A stretch of DNA of 64,000 nucleotides, from assembly GCA_030065915.1 (NCBI GenBank), contig JASJCQ010000001.1:172385-236384 (forward strand), given 5' to 3'. The position numbers were made by a program, and so were the translations under genes. Source of the DNA: Woeseiaceae bacterium. Lineage in GTDB: Bacteria; Pseudomonadota; Gammaproteobacteria; Steroidobacterales; Woeseiaceae. Below the pieces are notes generated by a model. That model did not search any database and was not told the DNA's origin. It worked only from the letters and a program-made list of their open reading frames with translations. Below are positions 18,439-27,527 of the stretch, one piece after another (positions within the stretch are counted from its first letter, which is position 1; every line of letters begins with the position of its first letter).

Positions 18439-18578
18439 ATGAAAAAACTATTCAGAAAGGCATCTCTGTCGTTCTCTGCGTGTTGCTGACCCGCAGCGCT
18501 GTCGCGGACCGGCTTTCGGGAGTCGGCACACGTCAGCTATGCGCTTTGGGTCTCAGTCAGTCAGGAACCGGTGGTTAG
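18439..18578 (+). pseudogene. Possible frameshifted remnant of a small secreted protein gene
   Basis: An ATG at 18439 starts MKKLFRKA and then reaches a stop after 16 codons. In the neighbouring frame from 18459 the sequence reads GISVVLCVLLTRSAVA then DRLSGVG and ends at TAG 18576-18578. Joining the two gives a typical signal peptide with an AVA cleavage site and a roughly 25-residue remainder. One missing base near AAAGG would explain the break. This may be coincidence. Confidence 0.25.
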
Positions 18579-18704
18579 ACCGCGACAGTCTCGTAGACAC
18601 GTGGGGAAACAGACGGTCGGCAACGTCATTGCCTGCTGATAGCGTGGCCGGTTTCCGGTCAGACAGGCCTGCCGCGGTGAACCCAGAGAATCGTGGCGAT
18701 TGAT

Positions 18705-19316
18705 CTAACGGCGAACGACAGACCGGTTTCTACGTCCGTAAAAGGCCATCAATATCAGGCCCATGCCCAGCAAACCGACCATAGCAGGTTCCGGTACGCC
18801 CACCGGTGCGGAGAATCGGTGAAAGGTAGCGTGAACGGTGTTCTTTTCGCCGCTCTTTGTCACACCCACGAGGTCCTGGAAAGTCACCTGGAGAAAGGTC
18901 CCGTCTCCGAGATCGACAGCCTTGGGTTGATTCTCCCAGTGGAGGGCCCCCGCAACGAAGCGCCCGAATATCGAGCCAAACGCACCGTCTCCGGAGCCAC
19001 CAAGAATGGCGTCAGGCGTCACAAGGGCAAGGATAGCCTTGATGGATACTTCGCCAATAGCAAAACGCGCCCAGACCTGGATGTCGAAAAAGTCGATTTC
19101 GATGCTCTCGCCTTCAGCCAACGAAAAGAACTCGTCTTCCAGTGTCTCAGCCAGTGTCACCTTCACCTTGCAATCGAATCCATGACATTCCAGGTCCGCT
19201 TCGACAGACGAGCCATCGGCAGTCGGATCTATATCGATGGTAATCGGATCAGCGTGAACCTGTCCGATGGAGAGGGAAGCAAACGCAAGTAGAGCGAGCA
19301 CTTTTTTCAAATTCAT
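18705..19316 (-). CDS. PEP-CTERM sorting-signal protein
   Basis: A 203-residue exported protein. The signal peptide is MNLKKVLALLAFASLSIGQVHA; the C-terminus is VPEPAMVGLLGMGLILMAFY followed by GRRNRSVVRR, i.e. PEP motif, hydrophobic helix and basic tail, the recognition signal of exosortase A. The mature part (DPITIDIDPTADGSS onward) is acidic, Gly-rich and has two Cys near residues 42 and 46; no known domain is seen. The ATG at 19314-19316 is preferred over an upstream TTG because the sigma-54 promoter places transcription start near 19364. It is the only PEP-CTERM substrate in the window. Confidence 0.88.
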   Translation of the reverse strand: MNLKKVLALLAFASLSIGQVHADPITIDIDPTADGSSVEADLECHGFDCKVKVTLAETLEDEFFSLAEGESIEIDFFDIQVWARFAIGEVSIKAILALVTPDAILGGSGDGAFGSIFGRFVAGALHWENQPKAVDLGDGTFLQVTFQDLVGVTKSGEKNTVHATFHRFSAPVGVPEPAMVGLLGMGLILMAFYGRRNRSVVRR

Positions 19317-19374
19317 GATCAATTTCTCAACGCCAGAGTAAGAGTGTTGTATTGCTGCCAAGCAATCTAATTAA

Positions 19375-19391
19375 AGCAAGCAGCGTGCCAA
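19375..19391 (-). promoter_or_regulatory. Sigma-54 (RpoN) promoter of the PEP-CTERM gene
   Basis: Minus-strand TTGGCACGCTGCTTGCT matches the -24/-12 consensus YTGGCACGRNNNTTGCW at all but the R position, with the correct GG-to-GC spacing. The predicted transcription start is near 19364, about 48 bases before the ATG. This fits control by a PrsK/PrsR-type system acting with RpoN. Confidence 0.8.
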
Positions 19392-19537
19392 TATCAGAAA
19401 AACCTTATTAATCAATAGCCTGAGAAGAGCCTGCTCTCGGAGGCTGACTGGAGCTGTAAACAAAACCGACGCTGGATTCGGCAGTTTCCTTAATCTCGAT
19501 TTGACAATCGTAGCGGCAGCAACTCCGCGAGAGGTGT

Positions 19538-19569
19538 CCGGAGAGCCCGACCAGAGCACCGCTCTCCGG
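19538..19569. terminator. Hairpin downstream of rfbB
   Basis: CCGGAGAGC (19538-19546) and GCTCTCCGG (19561-19569) form a perfect 9-bp stem with a 14-base loop about 37 bp after the rfbB stop. There is no T-run, so it would be a weak or factor-assisted terminator, or an mRNA end stabiliser. Confidence 0.4.
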
Positions 19570-19605
19570 GTCGCTTCAATGCCGCATCGGGATTGAATGC
19601 CGGAT

Positions 19606-20718
19606 CTACTCTGTATTCCCACCGTAGTGCGTGGCCACCCACTCCCGATAGCTGCCGTCCATAACGGCGCGCCACCAGGCCTCGTTGCCTAGCATCCATT
19701 CCAGCGTCGCCTGCATGCCGGACTCGAACGTCTGGCTTGGCGAGAAGCCAAGTTCCGTCTCGGACTTGGTAGCGTCTATAGCGTAACGCCAGTCGTGCCC
19801 GGGCCGATCAGTTACGAACGTGACCAGCGACTCGGTTGACGCTCCATTTGCGGCCGGCGCCCCCGGGAATCGCTCGACGAGGTCAGGCTGCTCAGCGAAC
19901 GCCTCGTCGATCATCGCGCAGATGGTCTTTACGATGTCGATGTTGGCGCGCTCTTCGTTGCCGCCGATGTTGTAGGTCTCGCCAATGCGGCCTTTCTGTA
20001 GTACGAGCTCAATTCCGCGTACGTGATCTTCGACATACAGCCAGTCACGGATGTTTGACCCGTCGCCGTAGACCGGCAGCGGTTTCCCCTCGAGGCTGTT
20101 TACGATCATCAGCGGTATCAGCTTTTCCGGGAACTGGTACGGACCGTAGTTGTTCGAGCAGTTGCTCGTCGTGACCTGCAGTCCGAACGTGTGCAGGTAG
20201 GAGCGCACCAGGTGATCTGACGCCGCCTTGCTCGCCGAGTAAGGCGAATTGGGGGCGTACGGAGTCGTCTCGCTGAAGGCCGGGTCGTCCTTTTTCAGCG
20301 ACCCGAACACCTCGTCGGTCGACACATGATGGAATCGATGCGTCGACGGCGCGTCGTCGCTGTCGAGCCAGCAGGCCTTGGCCGCCTGCAGCAGGTTGTG
20401 CGTGCCAACGACGTTCGTATCGACGAACGCAGACGGTCCGCTAATCGAACGGTCCACGTGAGACTCCGCGGCGAAGTGGACGATCGTGTCGATGCCCTCC
20501 TCGGCGATTAGCGACGTCGTCAGCTCTTTGTCGAGGATGTCACCTTTGACGAAACGATAGGCATCATTGCCCGACACAGACTCAAGGCTGGCGAGATTGC
20601 CCGCGTAGGTCAGCGCATCGAGCACGACAACCCGGTCGTGCGGGTGCTCCTTCAGCCAGTAATGAACGAAATTGGCACCGATAAAACCGGCACCGCCGGT
20701 GACAAGAAGATTGGCCAT
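19606..20718 (-). CDS. rfbB: dTDP-glucose 4,6-dehydratase
   Basis: A 370-residue extended SDR enzyme that converts dTDP-glucose to dTDP-4-keto-6-deoxyglucose, the second step of dTDP-L-rhamnose synthesis. The NAD site is GGAGFIGANFVHY (residues 8-20), the catalytic TDE triplet is in HVSTDEVFGSL (near 135), and the Tyr/Lys pair is in YSASKAASDHLV (near 165). SNCSNNYGPYQFPEKLIPLM and GDGSNIRDWLYVEDH are family hallmarks. It is the last gene of the rfbA-C-D-B run; its start codon follows directly on the rfbD stop. Confidence 0.96.
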   Translation of the reverse strand: MANLLVTGGAGFIGANFVHYWLKEHPHDRVVVLDALTYAGNLASLESVSGNDAYRFVKGDILDKELTTSLIAEEGIDTIVHFAAESHVDRSISGPSAFVDTNVVGTHNLLQAAKACWLDSDDAPSTHRFHHVSTDEVFGSLKKDDPAFSETTPYAPNSPYSASKAASDHLVRSYLHTFGLQVTTSNCSNNYGPYQFPEKLIPLMIVNSLEGKPLPVYGDGSNIRDWLYVEDHVRGIELVLQKGRIGETYNIGGNEERANIDIVKTICAMIDEAFAEQPDLVERFPGAPAANGASTESLVTFVTDRPGHDWRYAIDATKSETELGFSPSQTFESGMQATLEWMLGNEAWWRAVMDGSYREWVATHYGGNTE

Positions 20719-21585
20719 CTATTTACTCAATTCAGTTATCACGTGCTTAAGATTGTCTTGCCACGGAGACGGTGCGCGCCCTATCAGCTCGCACGATGCG
20801 GAGCAATCGAGCACACCGTACTCCGGTCTCCTGGCCGGCGTAGGATACTGCGTTGTGGGTATCGGCCGGATCGGGATTTTCTTTTGCAGTATGCCGGCCT
20901 CAAGGCCCTGCCGCTGGATCTCGACGGCGAAGTCGAACCACGTCGTCGCGCCAGCGTCGCACCAGTGGAACGTACCGGACGCATCTTGTGCGTATGCAAA
21001 ATCCCAGATCGCCCGCGCAAGCGAGCTGGCCGAGGTCGGCGACCCGACCTGATCGACAACGACCGACAGCTCATCTCTTTCCGCAAGCAGGCGCAGCATC
21101 GTCTTGACGAAGTTGCTCCCGGTGCTGCTGTACACCCATGAGGTTCGGATGACTATGGTACGCCCAGGGTTTGCTGCGAGCGCCGCCTGCTCGCCCCGCC
21201 ACTTGGTCTCTCCGTAGACGCTCAGTGGATTGGGTGTGGCGTCAGGCTTGATCGGAGACGTTGCTGTACCGTCGAACACGTATTCCGTTGATATATGCAC
21301 GAGACGGGCGCCGACCTCGGACGCCGCCGCTGCGAGATTCCGCGTTCCTTCAACATTCACTGCGTGAGCGGCCTCTTTGTCTGTCTCGGCTTTATCGACA
21401 GCTGTATACGCGGCGGCATTGATGATCAACTGCGGCTGCGTGTAGGTGACTGCACTGCTTACCGCCCCGGCATCCGTGATATCGCAATCCGAGGCGTCCA
21501 TGTAGACGACGGCGACCTTCTGCGGAGCCGAATCACGCAGGGCCGTTCCAACCTGGCCCTTGGCGCCAAACACCATCGCTTTCAC
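20719..21585 (-). CDS. rfbD: dTDP-4-dehydrorhamnose reductase
   Basis: A 288-residue SDR that carries out the final NAD(P)H-dependent step to dTDP-L-rhamnose. The nucleotide-binding motif is GAKGQVGTALRDSA at residues 8-21. INAAAYTAVDKAETD near 54 and the Tyr-x3-Lys motif VYGETKWRGEQAA near 130 are diagnostic. Its ATG overlaps the rfbC stop (ATGA), implying coupling, and its stop abuts rfbB. Confidence 0.95.
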   Translation of the reverse strand: MKAMVFGAKGQVGTALRDSAPQKVAVVYMDASDCDITDAGAVSSAVTYTQPQLIINAAAYTAVDKAETDKEAAHAVNVEGTRNLAAAASEVGARLVHISTEYVFDGTATSPIKPDATPNPLSVYGETKWRGEQAALAANPGRTIVIRTSWVYSSTGSNFVKTMLRLLAERDELSVVVDQVGSPTSASSLARAIWDFAYAQDASGTFHWCDAGATTWFDFAVEIQRQGLEAGILQKKIPIRPIPTTQYPTPARRPEYGVLDCSASCELIGRAPSPWQDNLKHVITELSK

Positions 21586-22130
21586 GAGTAGGTGTCCGCG
21601 TCCTTAAGAAGTGGTGCTGTCGCATCCTTGTCGGACAGTATTGGCTGCTCACCGGCGGGGAGTTGCCAGTCGACGCCGATATCCGAGTCGTCCCAGCGAA
21701 TCGCACGCTCATACTCGGGGGCGTAGTAGTCCGTGCACTTGTATTCGAAGCCAGCCGTCTCGCTCAGGACTACGAACGCATGCCCGAAGCCCGGCGGCAC
21801 CCACAGCTGGCGCTTGTTCTCATCCGACAGAATCTCACCGACCCATTGGCCGAAGCTCGGCGAGGAACGCCGCAAATCCACGGCAACATCGAGCACCTCA
21901 CCCTGGACCACCCGCACCAGCTTTCCCTGCGGTTGACGGATCTGGTAATGGATACCGCGAAGAATGTGTTTCGCCGAGAAACTGAAATTGTCCTGCACGA
22001 ACGTGTAGTTGCCGACCGACTCGGTAAAGGCCGCTTGTCGGAATGTCTCCATGAAGAAGCCGCGATCGTCACCGAAGACTCGTGGCTCAATGACAATGAC
22101 GTCGGGAATGACGGTTGGTCGGAATTCCAC
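21582..22130 (-). CDS. rfbC: dTDP-4-dehydrorhamnose 3,5-epimerase
   Basis: A 182-residue cupin-fold epimerase. VIEPRVFGDDRGFFMETFRQ near residues 13-32, NFSFSAKHILRGIHYQIRQP with the catalytic His, and GFGHAFVVLSE are family signatures. The GTG at 22128-22130 was chosen because the residues before VIPDV then match the normal RfbC N-terminus in length. A TTG seven codons earlier inside rfbA is possible but gives an unusual extension. It begins just after the rfbA stop. Confidence 0.93.
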   Translation of the reverse strand: MEFRPTVIPDVIVIEPRVFGDDRGFFMETFRQAAFTESVGNYTFVQDNFSFSAKHILRGIHYQIRQPQGKLVRVVQGEVLDVAVDLRRSSPSFGQWVGEILSDENKRQLWVPPGFGHAFVVLSETAGFEYKCTDYYAPEYERAIRWDDSDIGVDWQLPAGEQPILSDKDATAPLLKDADTYS

Positions 22131-22131
22131 G

Positions 22132-23019
22132 CTACTTGCCGCCTGCTGCAACGGACAGCAGGTACTGGCCGTACTCGTTCTTCTTCAGTGCTTCGCCGAG
22201 CTTCGTCAGCTGCTCGGCATCGATATAGCCAAGCGTAAACGCGATTTCCTCGGGGCAACTGATCTTGAGTCCCTGCCGGCGTTCGATGATCTCGACAAAC
22301 GTCGCCGCTTCGAGAAGCGCATCATGCGTACCGGTGTCCAACCAGGCCACTCCGCGTCCCATCAGCTCCACATGGAGGTCTCCTGACTCAAGATACAGCC
22401 GGTTCAGGTCGGTAATCTCGAGCTCGCCTCGCCGCGAGGGCTTCAGCGATCTGGCGAACTCCGTCACTCGCTGGTCATAGAAGTACAACCCGGTGACCGC
22501 GTAGTTGGATTTCGGCACATCCGGCTTCTCCTCAATGCCGAGCGCTTTACCATCACCGTCGAAATTCACGACGCCGTATCTTTCCGGGTCCTGAACATGG
22601 TAGGCGAACACCGTCGCGCCTTGATCCCGGGACGCCGCGGATACCAGCTGATGCTGCAGCCCGTGACCGTAGAAAATGTTGTCGCCGAGAATCAATGCAA
22701 CGGGGTCGCCGTCGATGAACGACTCCCCGATCAGGAAGGCCTGGGCGAGGCCGCCGGGCTCCGGCTGGACGGCATACTGGATGTGAAGTCCCCAGGCTGC
22801 GCCGTCGCCCAGCAGCCCTGAAAAAGCGCGCTGGTCATCCGGCGTCGTGATGACGAGGATGTCCCGTATACCGGCAAGCATCAGGATCGACAGCGGATAG
22901 TAGATCATCGGCTTGTCGTAGACCGGCATCAGCTGTTTGCTGACCGAGTAGGTAAGCGGGTGCAAGCGGGAACCGGTCCCGCCTGCCAAAATTACACCTT
23001 TCTTCACGGCTCTATCCAT
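22132..23019 (-). CDS. rfbA: Glucose-1-phosphate thymidylyltransferase
   Basis: A 295-residue nucleotidyltransferase that makes dTDP-glucose from dTTP and glucose-1-phosphate. It has [20 protein letters not shown] (residues 8-27), [29 protein letters not shown] near 110 (metal-binding Asp) and [20 protein letters not shown] near 165. It is the first gene of the four-gene dTDP-rhamnose operon; 79 bp separate it from the phosphomannomutase gene upstream, so it may be read through from there. Confidence 0.95.
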   Translation of the reverse strand: MDRAVKKGVILAGGTGSRLHPLTYSVSKQLMPVYDKPMIYYPLSILMLAGIRDILVITTPDDQRAFSGLLGDGAAWGLHIQYAVQPEPGGLAQAFLIGESFIDGDPVALILGDNIFYGHGLQHQLVSAASRDQGATVFAYHVQDPERYGVVNFDGDGKALGIEEKPDVPKSNYAVTGLYFYDQRVTEFARSLKPSRRGELEITDLNRLYLESGDLHVELMGRGVAWLDTGTHDALLEAATFVEIIERRQGLKISCPEEIAFTLGYIDAEQLTKLGEALKKNEYGQYLLSVAAGGK

Positions 23020-23098
23020 GTGAGCTCAATTCCGATAAAAATGTGGTCGAAACGATACCTGCGCGCCGCGGATAATGCACGTTGGAGGTTGGATTCAG

Positions 23099-24451
23099 TC
23101 AGGCTTCGATGACCGCGAGAACCTCAGCCGTCTTCTCGCTCATCAGGCCCTCGTCAGCTCTCGACTCTACGTTGAGGCGAACGACCGGCTCGGTATTCGA
23201 CATACGGATATTGAAGCGCCATTGATCAAACTCGAAGCTGTAGCCGTCCGTGTCGTCGACTGAGTTTGCCTTGTCCGCATAGGCGTCGTAGAGCCGCTGG
23301 AGCGTCGCGTGAGCATCGTCGACCTTGCGATTGATTTCGCCTGAAGCCGGGAATGCTGCCATTTTCTCGCGGACCAGCTCCGACAGCGGCTTGCCGGTCG
23401 TACACATCATCTCCGCAACCAGCAGCCACGGAATCATCCCGCTATCGGCATAGGAGAAGTCCTTGAAGTAATGATGCGCACTCATCTCACCACCATAGAC
23501 GGCATCGACTTGACGCATCATCTCCTTGATGAACGAGTGTCCTGACTTACTCTGGACGGTCTTGCCACCGGCATTTTCGACAGTCTCGAGGGTCGCCCAG
23601 GTCAGTCGAGGATCATGGACGATATTGCCCCCCGGGTTCGCTTTCAGCAGCGACTCTGCCAGCAGGCCAACCAGGTAGTAACCCTCGATGAATCCGCCCT
23701 TCTCGTCAAACAGGAAACAGCGATCGAAATCGCCGTCCCAGGCGATGCCCATATCGGCACCTTGCTCGATAACGGCGTCTGCCGTCGATGCACGGTTCTC
23801 CGGAAGCAGCGGATTCGGAATGCCGTTCGGGAATGTTCCGTCCGGTTCGTGATTCACCTTGGTGAGTTCGAACGGAAGCTTCGGCTCCAGGCCATCGACG
23901 GCGATACCTGCACAGCCGTTGCCGGCATTGACGACCAACTTAAGCGGCTTGAGTGCATCGACATCGATGTATCCGAGCATATGCTCGATGTACTCGCCGA
24001 AGATATCCGACACCGTTCGCGCGCCGGGCTCGGGCGCGGTACGTCGCTCATCAGCTTCGGCCAGCGCCTTGATGTCTGCGAGACCGGAGTCACCGCTGAT
24101 CGGCTTCGCATCCTCGCGAACGATCTTGAGGCCATTGTAGTCTGCCGGATTGTGGCTCGCCGTGACCATGATGCCGCCGTCGGCACTGAGATGCGTGGTG
24201 GCGAAATACACCATTTCCGTTCCGCACAGCCCGATGTCCAGCACCTCGACGCCGGCTTCCTGCAGCCCCTTCGCGACCGCATCAGCAAACTCAGCGCTGG
24301 TCAGCCGCATATCGCGGCCGATGACGACCCGTTTCGCGTCCAGGTATTCAGCGGTTGCGTTGCCGATCCGGTAGCAAATATCGGGGTTCAGCTGGCTCGG
24401 AATCTGCCCACGGATATCGTAGGCCTTAAAGGAATCGATGGTGATCGGCAT
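23099..24451 (-). CDS. manB: Phosphomannomutase/phosphoglucomutase
   Basis: A 450-residue alpha-D-phosphohexomutase. The active-site phosphoserine loop is [14 protein letters not shown] near residues 96-109, the metal-binding loop is [13 protein letters not shown] near 240, the sugar-binding loop is [11 protein letters not shown] near 320, and the phosphate-binding domain ends with [15 protein letters not shown]. It interconverts mannose-6-P and mannose-1-P, feeding the guanylyltransferase encoded upstream; AlgC-type enzymes also supply glucose-1-P for dTDP-glucose. It is placed between the GDP-mannose and dTDP-rhamnose genes. Confidence 0.9.
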   Translation of the reverse strand: MPITIDSFKAYDIRGQIPSQLNPDICYRIGNATAEYLDAKRVVIGRDMRLTSAEFADAVAKGLQEAGVEVLDIGLCGTEMVYFATTHLSADGGIMVTASHNPADYNGLKIVREDAKPISGDSGLADIKALAEADERRTAPEPGARTVSDIFGEYIEHMLGYIDVDALKPLKLVVNAGNGCAGIAVDGLEPKLPFELTKVNHEPDGTFPNGIPNPLLPENRASTADAVIEQGADMGIAWDGDFDRCFLFDEKGGFIEGYYLVGLLAESLLKANPGGNIVHDPRLTWATLETVENAGGKTVQSKSGHSFIKEMMRQVDAVYGGEMSAHHYFKDFSYADSGMIPWLLVAEMMCTTGKPLSELVREKMAAFPASGEINRKVDDAHATLQRLYDAYADKANSVDDTDGYSFEFDQWRFNIRMSNTEPVVRLNVESRADEGLMSEKTAEVLAVIEA

Positions 24452-24592
24452 AGCTCTCGTCGCTTGAAACTCAACATGCGAAAGCTACACATCGAAGGCC
24501 ACTAAATCAAAGGCTTGAGAGCCCCTGTTTCGCCCACGTGGGACGTTGGCACACGGACCCGGCACTTGCGCCGCCGAAAGCCGGCACGGCCG

Positions 24593-26017
24593 TCAGGTAT
24601 TGGTGCCCTCGCGCCCGTAGTCGTCCTCGAGCCGAACGATATCGTCTTCTCCAAGATAGTCGCCGCACTGAACCTCGATGATGTGCGCTGGCTCGTCAAA
24701 GGGATTGGCGATCCGATGCACGTCGCCGATCGCAATATAAGTCGACTCGTTGACGTTGAGGTCGAACACCTCGTCATTCTTCGTGATCCTCGCCTTGCCC
24801 TTGACGACAACCCAGTGTTCCGAGCGGTGTGCGTGTTTCTGCAGAGACAAGACTGCCCCGGGCTTCACGATGAGGCGCTTGACCTGGAAGTTATCTGCGT
24901 TCTCGATGCTGTCGTAGCTGCCCCACGGCCTGAACACCTGGCGATGCAGGTCGGTCTCGGGCCGCTCCTGCTCTTTGAGTTGATTGACGAGCTCCTTGAC
25001 GTCCTGGGACCGGTGTTTGTCAGCCACCAGTACCGAGTCCTTCGTTTCGACTACGATGACTTCCTTCAGGCCGACGGCACCGACGAGACGGCTCTCGGCA
25101 GAGATCATCGAGTCATCGCAGTCAAACGACAGCACGTCGCCTTCGAAAGAGTTGCCGCGCGCGTCCAGCGGCATGACATCGTGCAGAGCATCCCAGGAGC
25201 CCACGTCAGACCATCCGCAGTCCAGCGGAATCATCGCAACGTTGTCGGCCTTTTCCATAACGGCATAATCGATAGAGTTACTGGGGCAGGATGAAAACAC
25301 GTCAGCATCGGGCCGCAAGAACAGTCCATCGCGGCTTGCGCTTCGCATGCTCTCTGCGCAGGCGGTGTGTATCTCCGGCGCGAGCTTCTCAAGGGCCTCG
25401 AGAAAAACCGACGCCTTGAACAGGAACATTCCGCTGTTCCAGAAGTAGCTGCCGGACTCGAGGTAGGCGTTTGCCGTCTCCACATCGGGCTTCTCAACAA
25501 ACGACTCTACCGGAACGGCTTCTCCGTTCGCAGGCGTCGCCTTGATATAGCCGAACCCCGTCTCCGGGCGCGTCGGTACGATGCCGAAGGTGACAAGTTG
25601 GCCATCGAGTGCTGCTTTGGCGCCTGACTGAACGACGGTCTGGAAGGCTGATATGTCCTTGACGATGTGATCTGCTGGCATAACCAGCATCAGCGTATCG
25701 TTCTCGTCCGCGTCAATGCAAAGCGCCGCCAACGCGACGGCAGGAGCAGTATTTCTGCCGGTGGGCTCGAGAACAATGCGCGAATCCAGCTCTATCGCCG
25801 CCAGCTGCTCGGCCACGGAGAATCGATGCGTTTCATTGCATACAACGAAGCAGGTTCCGGTCGCGGATTCGAGACCTCGCACGCGCAACGCCGTTGCCTG
25901 CAGCATCGTTTTCTCTTCTGCCAGTGCGAGAAGCTGTTTCGGATACATCGATCGCGAAGCTGGCCAGAGTCGAGTTCCTGATCCGCCGGACAGGATTACT
26001 GGAATAATGGAAGCCAA
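24593..26017 (-). CDS. manC: Mannose-1-phosphate guanylyltransferase/mannose-6-phosphate isomerase
   Basis: A 474-residue bifunctional enzyme. The N-terminal nucleotidyltransferase domain has PVILSGGSGTRLWPASR (residues 6-22), PKQLLAL, MPADHIVKD and FVEKPDVETA. The C-terminal cupin isomerase domain starts at RPWGSYDSIENADNFQVKRL near 368 and includes LSLQKHAHRSEHWVVVKG with metal-binding His residues. Together the two activities turn fructose-6-P into GDP-mannose with the mutase next door. The start is a TTG (26015-26017) with AAGGAA a few bases before it. The palindrome at 26083-26102 lies 66 bp upstream. Confidence 0.93.
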   Translation of the reverse strand: MASIIPVILSGGSGTRLWPASRSMYPKQLLALAEEKTMLQATALRVRGLESATGTCFVVCNETHRFSVAEQLAAIELDSRIVLEPTGRNTAPAVALAALCIDADENDTLMLVMPADHIVKDISAFQTVVQSGAKAALDGQLVTFGIVPTRPETGFGYIKATPANGEAVPVESFVEKPDVETANAYLESGSYFWNSGMFLFKASVFLEALEKLAPEIHTACAESMRSASRDGLFLRPDADVFSSCPSNSIDYAVMEKADNVAMIPLDCGWSDVGSWDALHDVMPLDARGNSFEGDVLSFDCDDSMISAESRLVGAVGLKEVIVVETKDSVLVADKHRSQDVKELVNQLKEQERPETDLHRQVFRPWGSYDSIENADNFQVKRLIVKPGAVLSLQKHAHRSEHWVVVKGKARITKNDEVFDLNVNESTYIAIGDVHRIANPFDEPAHIIEVQCGDYLGEDDIVRLEDDYGREGTNT

Positions 26018-26082
26018 TGTTTCCTTCCGATACTAAGGAAGTGACATTCTACTGGAGCTTGTTGAAACTCCGAAAGTACAGC

Positions 26083-26102
26083 GTCACAAAGCCGAATGTG
26101 AC
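26083..26102. promoter_or_regulatory. Palindromic operator-like motif upstream of manC
   Basis: GTCACAAAGCCGAATGTGAC has perfect 6-bp inverted arms (GTCACA/TGTGAC) with an 8-base spacer. It ends 66 bp before the manC start. A copy with the same spacing and 17 of 20 identical bases lies at 51935-51954, 68 bp before another sugar-nucleotide gene. Confidence 0.55.
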
Positions 26103-26130
26103 ATCCAGACCTGTGAGCGCTTCGGGATGC

Positions 26131-27459
26131 TTATGCCTTACCACGACCGATCGCGTAGTAATCCAGCCCAAATTGGGCAACGCTACTAGGCTCGAACAGG
26201 TTTCGGCCGTCAAAGATAACGCGATCGGTCAGCTTGTCTCTTAACTCCGCGAAGTCCGGGCTACGAAACTCCTGCCATTCGGTAATGATAACCAGAGCAT
26301 CCGCGCCCTCGACGGCGTCGTAGGCCGATGCACAAAGCTCGAGACCCGGCTGCTCGGGGTAAAGGCGCGCCGTTTCTTCCATGGCCTCCGGGTCATACGC
26401 ACGTACCGTGGCACCCGACTCCCACAGCGACTCCATGAGTACTCGGCTCGGCGCCTCTCGCATGTCGTCGGTCTTGGGTTTGAAAGACAGCCCCCACAGC
26501 GCGATGGTCTTGCCCTCCAACTGATCGTCGTAATGATCTGCTAGCTTGGCGTACAGTCGATGCTTCTGCCGGTTGTTGACTGACTCGACGGAATTCAGCA
26601 GCTCCGCTTCGTAATCAACTTCCGCAGCCGACTTCGCCAACGCCCGCACATCCTTCGGAAAACAGGAGCCCCCATAACCGGCGCCAGGATAAATAAAGTG
26701 GTAACCGATTCGCGGATCCGAGCCAATGCCAATTCGAACGTGCTCGATGTCAGCGCCGAATCGCTCCGCAAGGTTTGCGAGCTCATTCATGAAGCTGATC
26801 TTTGTCGCGAGCATCGCATTAGCCGCGTACTTGGTCAGTTCCGCCGACCGAATGTCCATGCCAATGACGCGATCGTGATTGCGGTTGAATGGCTCGTAGA
26901 GCGTCTTCAGGAGTTCGGTCGTCCGGGGGTTGTCGGTGCCAACGATGATTCGATCCGGCTTCATAAAGTCGCCGATCGCCGCGCCTTCCTTGAGGAATTC
27001 CGGGTTTGAAACAACGTCGAACTCGATCGATTCCCCACGAGCGTCGAGCGCCTGCATTACCTCGGACTTGACAGCATCTGCTGTTCCGACCGGCACAGTC
27101 GACTTGTTGACGATGATCCGGTAGTCAGACATCACGCTACCAATGGACTTCGCAACGGCCAGCACGTGCTTCAGGTCGGCCGAGCCGTCCTCATCGGGCG
27201 GCGTCCCAACAGCGATAAACTGGAACAGCCCGTGGTCGACGCCCTTCTTTGCATCGGTCGTGAATTCGAGACGGCCTGCCTCAACGTTGCGCTCGATATA
27301 GGTATCGAGACCGGGCTCATAGATCGGGATATCGCTGTTATTCAGCCGATCGATCTTCGCCTCGTCGATATCGACGCAGACGACATGGTTGCCCACTTCC
27401 GCCATGCACGCGCCGGTGACGAGGCCTACATAGCCAGAGCCGAAAATGGTGAGTCTCAT
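26131..27459 (-). CDS. ugd: UDP-glucose 6-dehydrogenase
   Basis: A 442-residue NAD-dependent enzyme producing UDP-glucuronate by two oxidations. The Rossmann motif is [20 protein letters not shown] (residues 7-26); the active-site Cys lies in [16 protein letters not shown] near 255; the C-terminal domain has [19 protein letters not shown] near 312. Its product feeds the UDP-glucuronate 4-epimerase at 49.5-50.6 kb. It lies between the WecA-like transferase and manC on the same strand with gaps of 68 and 113 bp. Confidence 0.95.
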   Translation of the reverse strand: MRLTIFGSGYVGLVTGACMAEVGNHVVCVDIDEAKIDRLNNSDIPIYEPGLDTYIERNVEAGRLEFTTDAKKGVDHGLFQFIAVGTPPDEDGSADLKHVLAVAKSIGSVMSDYRIIVNKSTVPVGTADAVKSEVMQALDARGESIEFDVVSNPEFLKEGAAIGDFMKPDRIIVGTDNPRTTELLKTLYEPFNRNHDRVIGMDIRSAELTKYAANAMLATKISFMNELANLAERFGADIEHVRIGIGSDPRIGYHFIYPGAGYGGSCFPKDVRALAKSAAEVDYEAELLNSVESVNNRQKHRLYAKLADHYDDQLEGKTIALWGLSFKPKTDDMREAPSRVLMESLWESGATVRAYDPEAMEETARLYPEQPGLELCASAYDAVEGADALVIITEWQEFRSPDFAELRDKLTDRVIFDGRNLFEPSSVAQFGLDYYAIGRGKA

Positions 27460-27527
27460 TGAATTCCGTCAGAAACCATATCAGGACGTTATGATACAGG
27501 TAACGCGCGAAAATACAGTGACCTGGT

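Larger units (their letters stand above)
18110..18704. other. 595-bp intergenic region between sugar transferase and PEP-CTERM gene
   Basis: It holds the sugar-transferase leader with the CRP-like site (18262-18277) and a decayed-looking signal-peptide coding fragment (18439-18578). No intact gene is supported. The sequence is modestly AT-richer than its neighbours around 18280-18460. Confidence 0.5.

Noticed and set aside
24535..24590. TGGCAC-like sequences between manB and manC
   Set aside because: No matching TTGC at the right distance on either strand.
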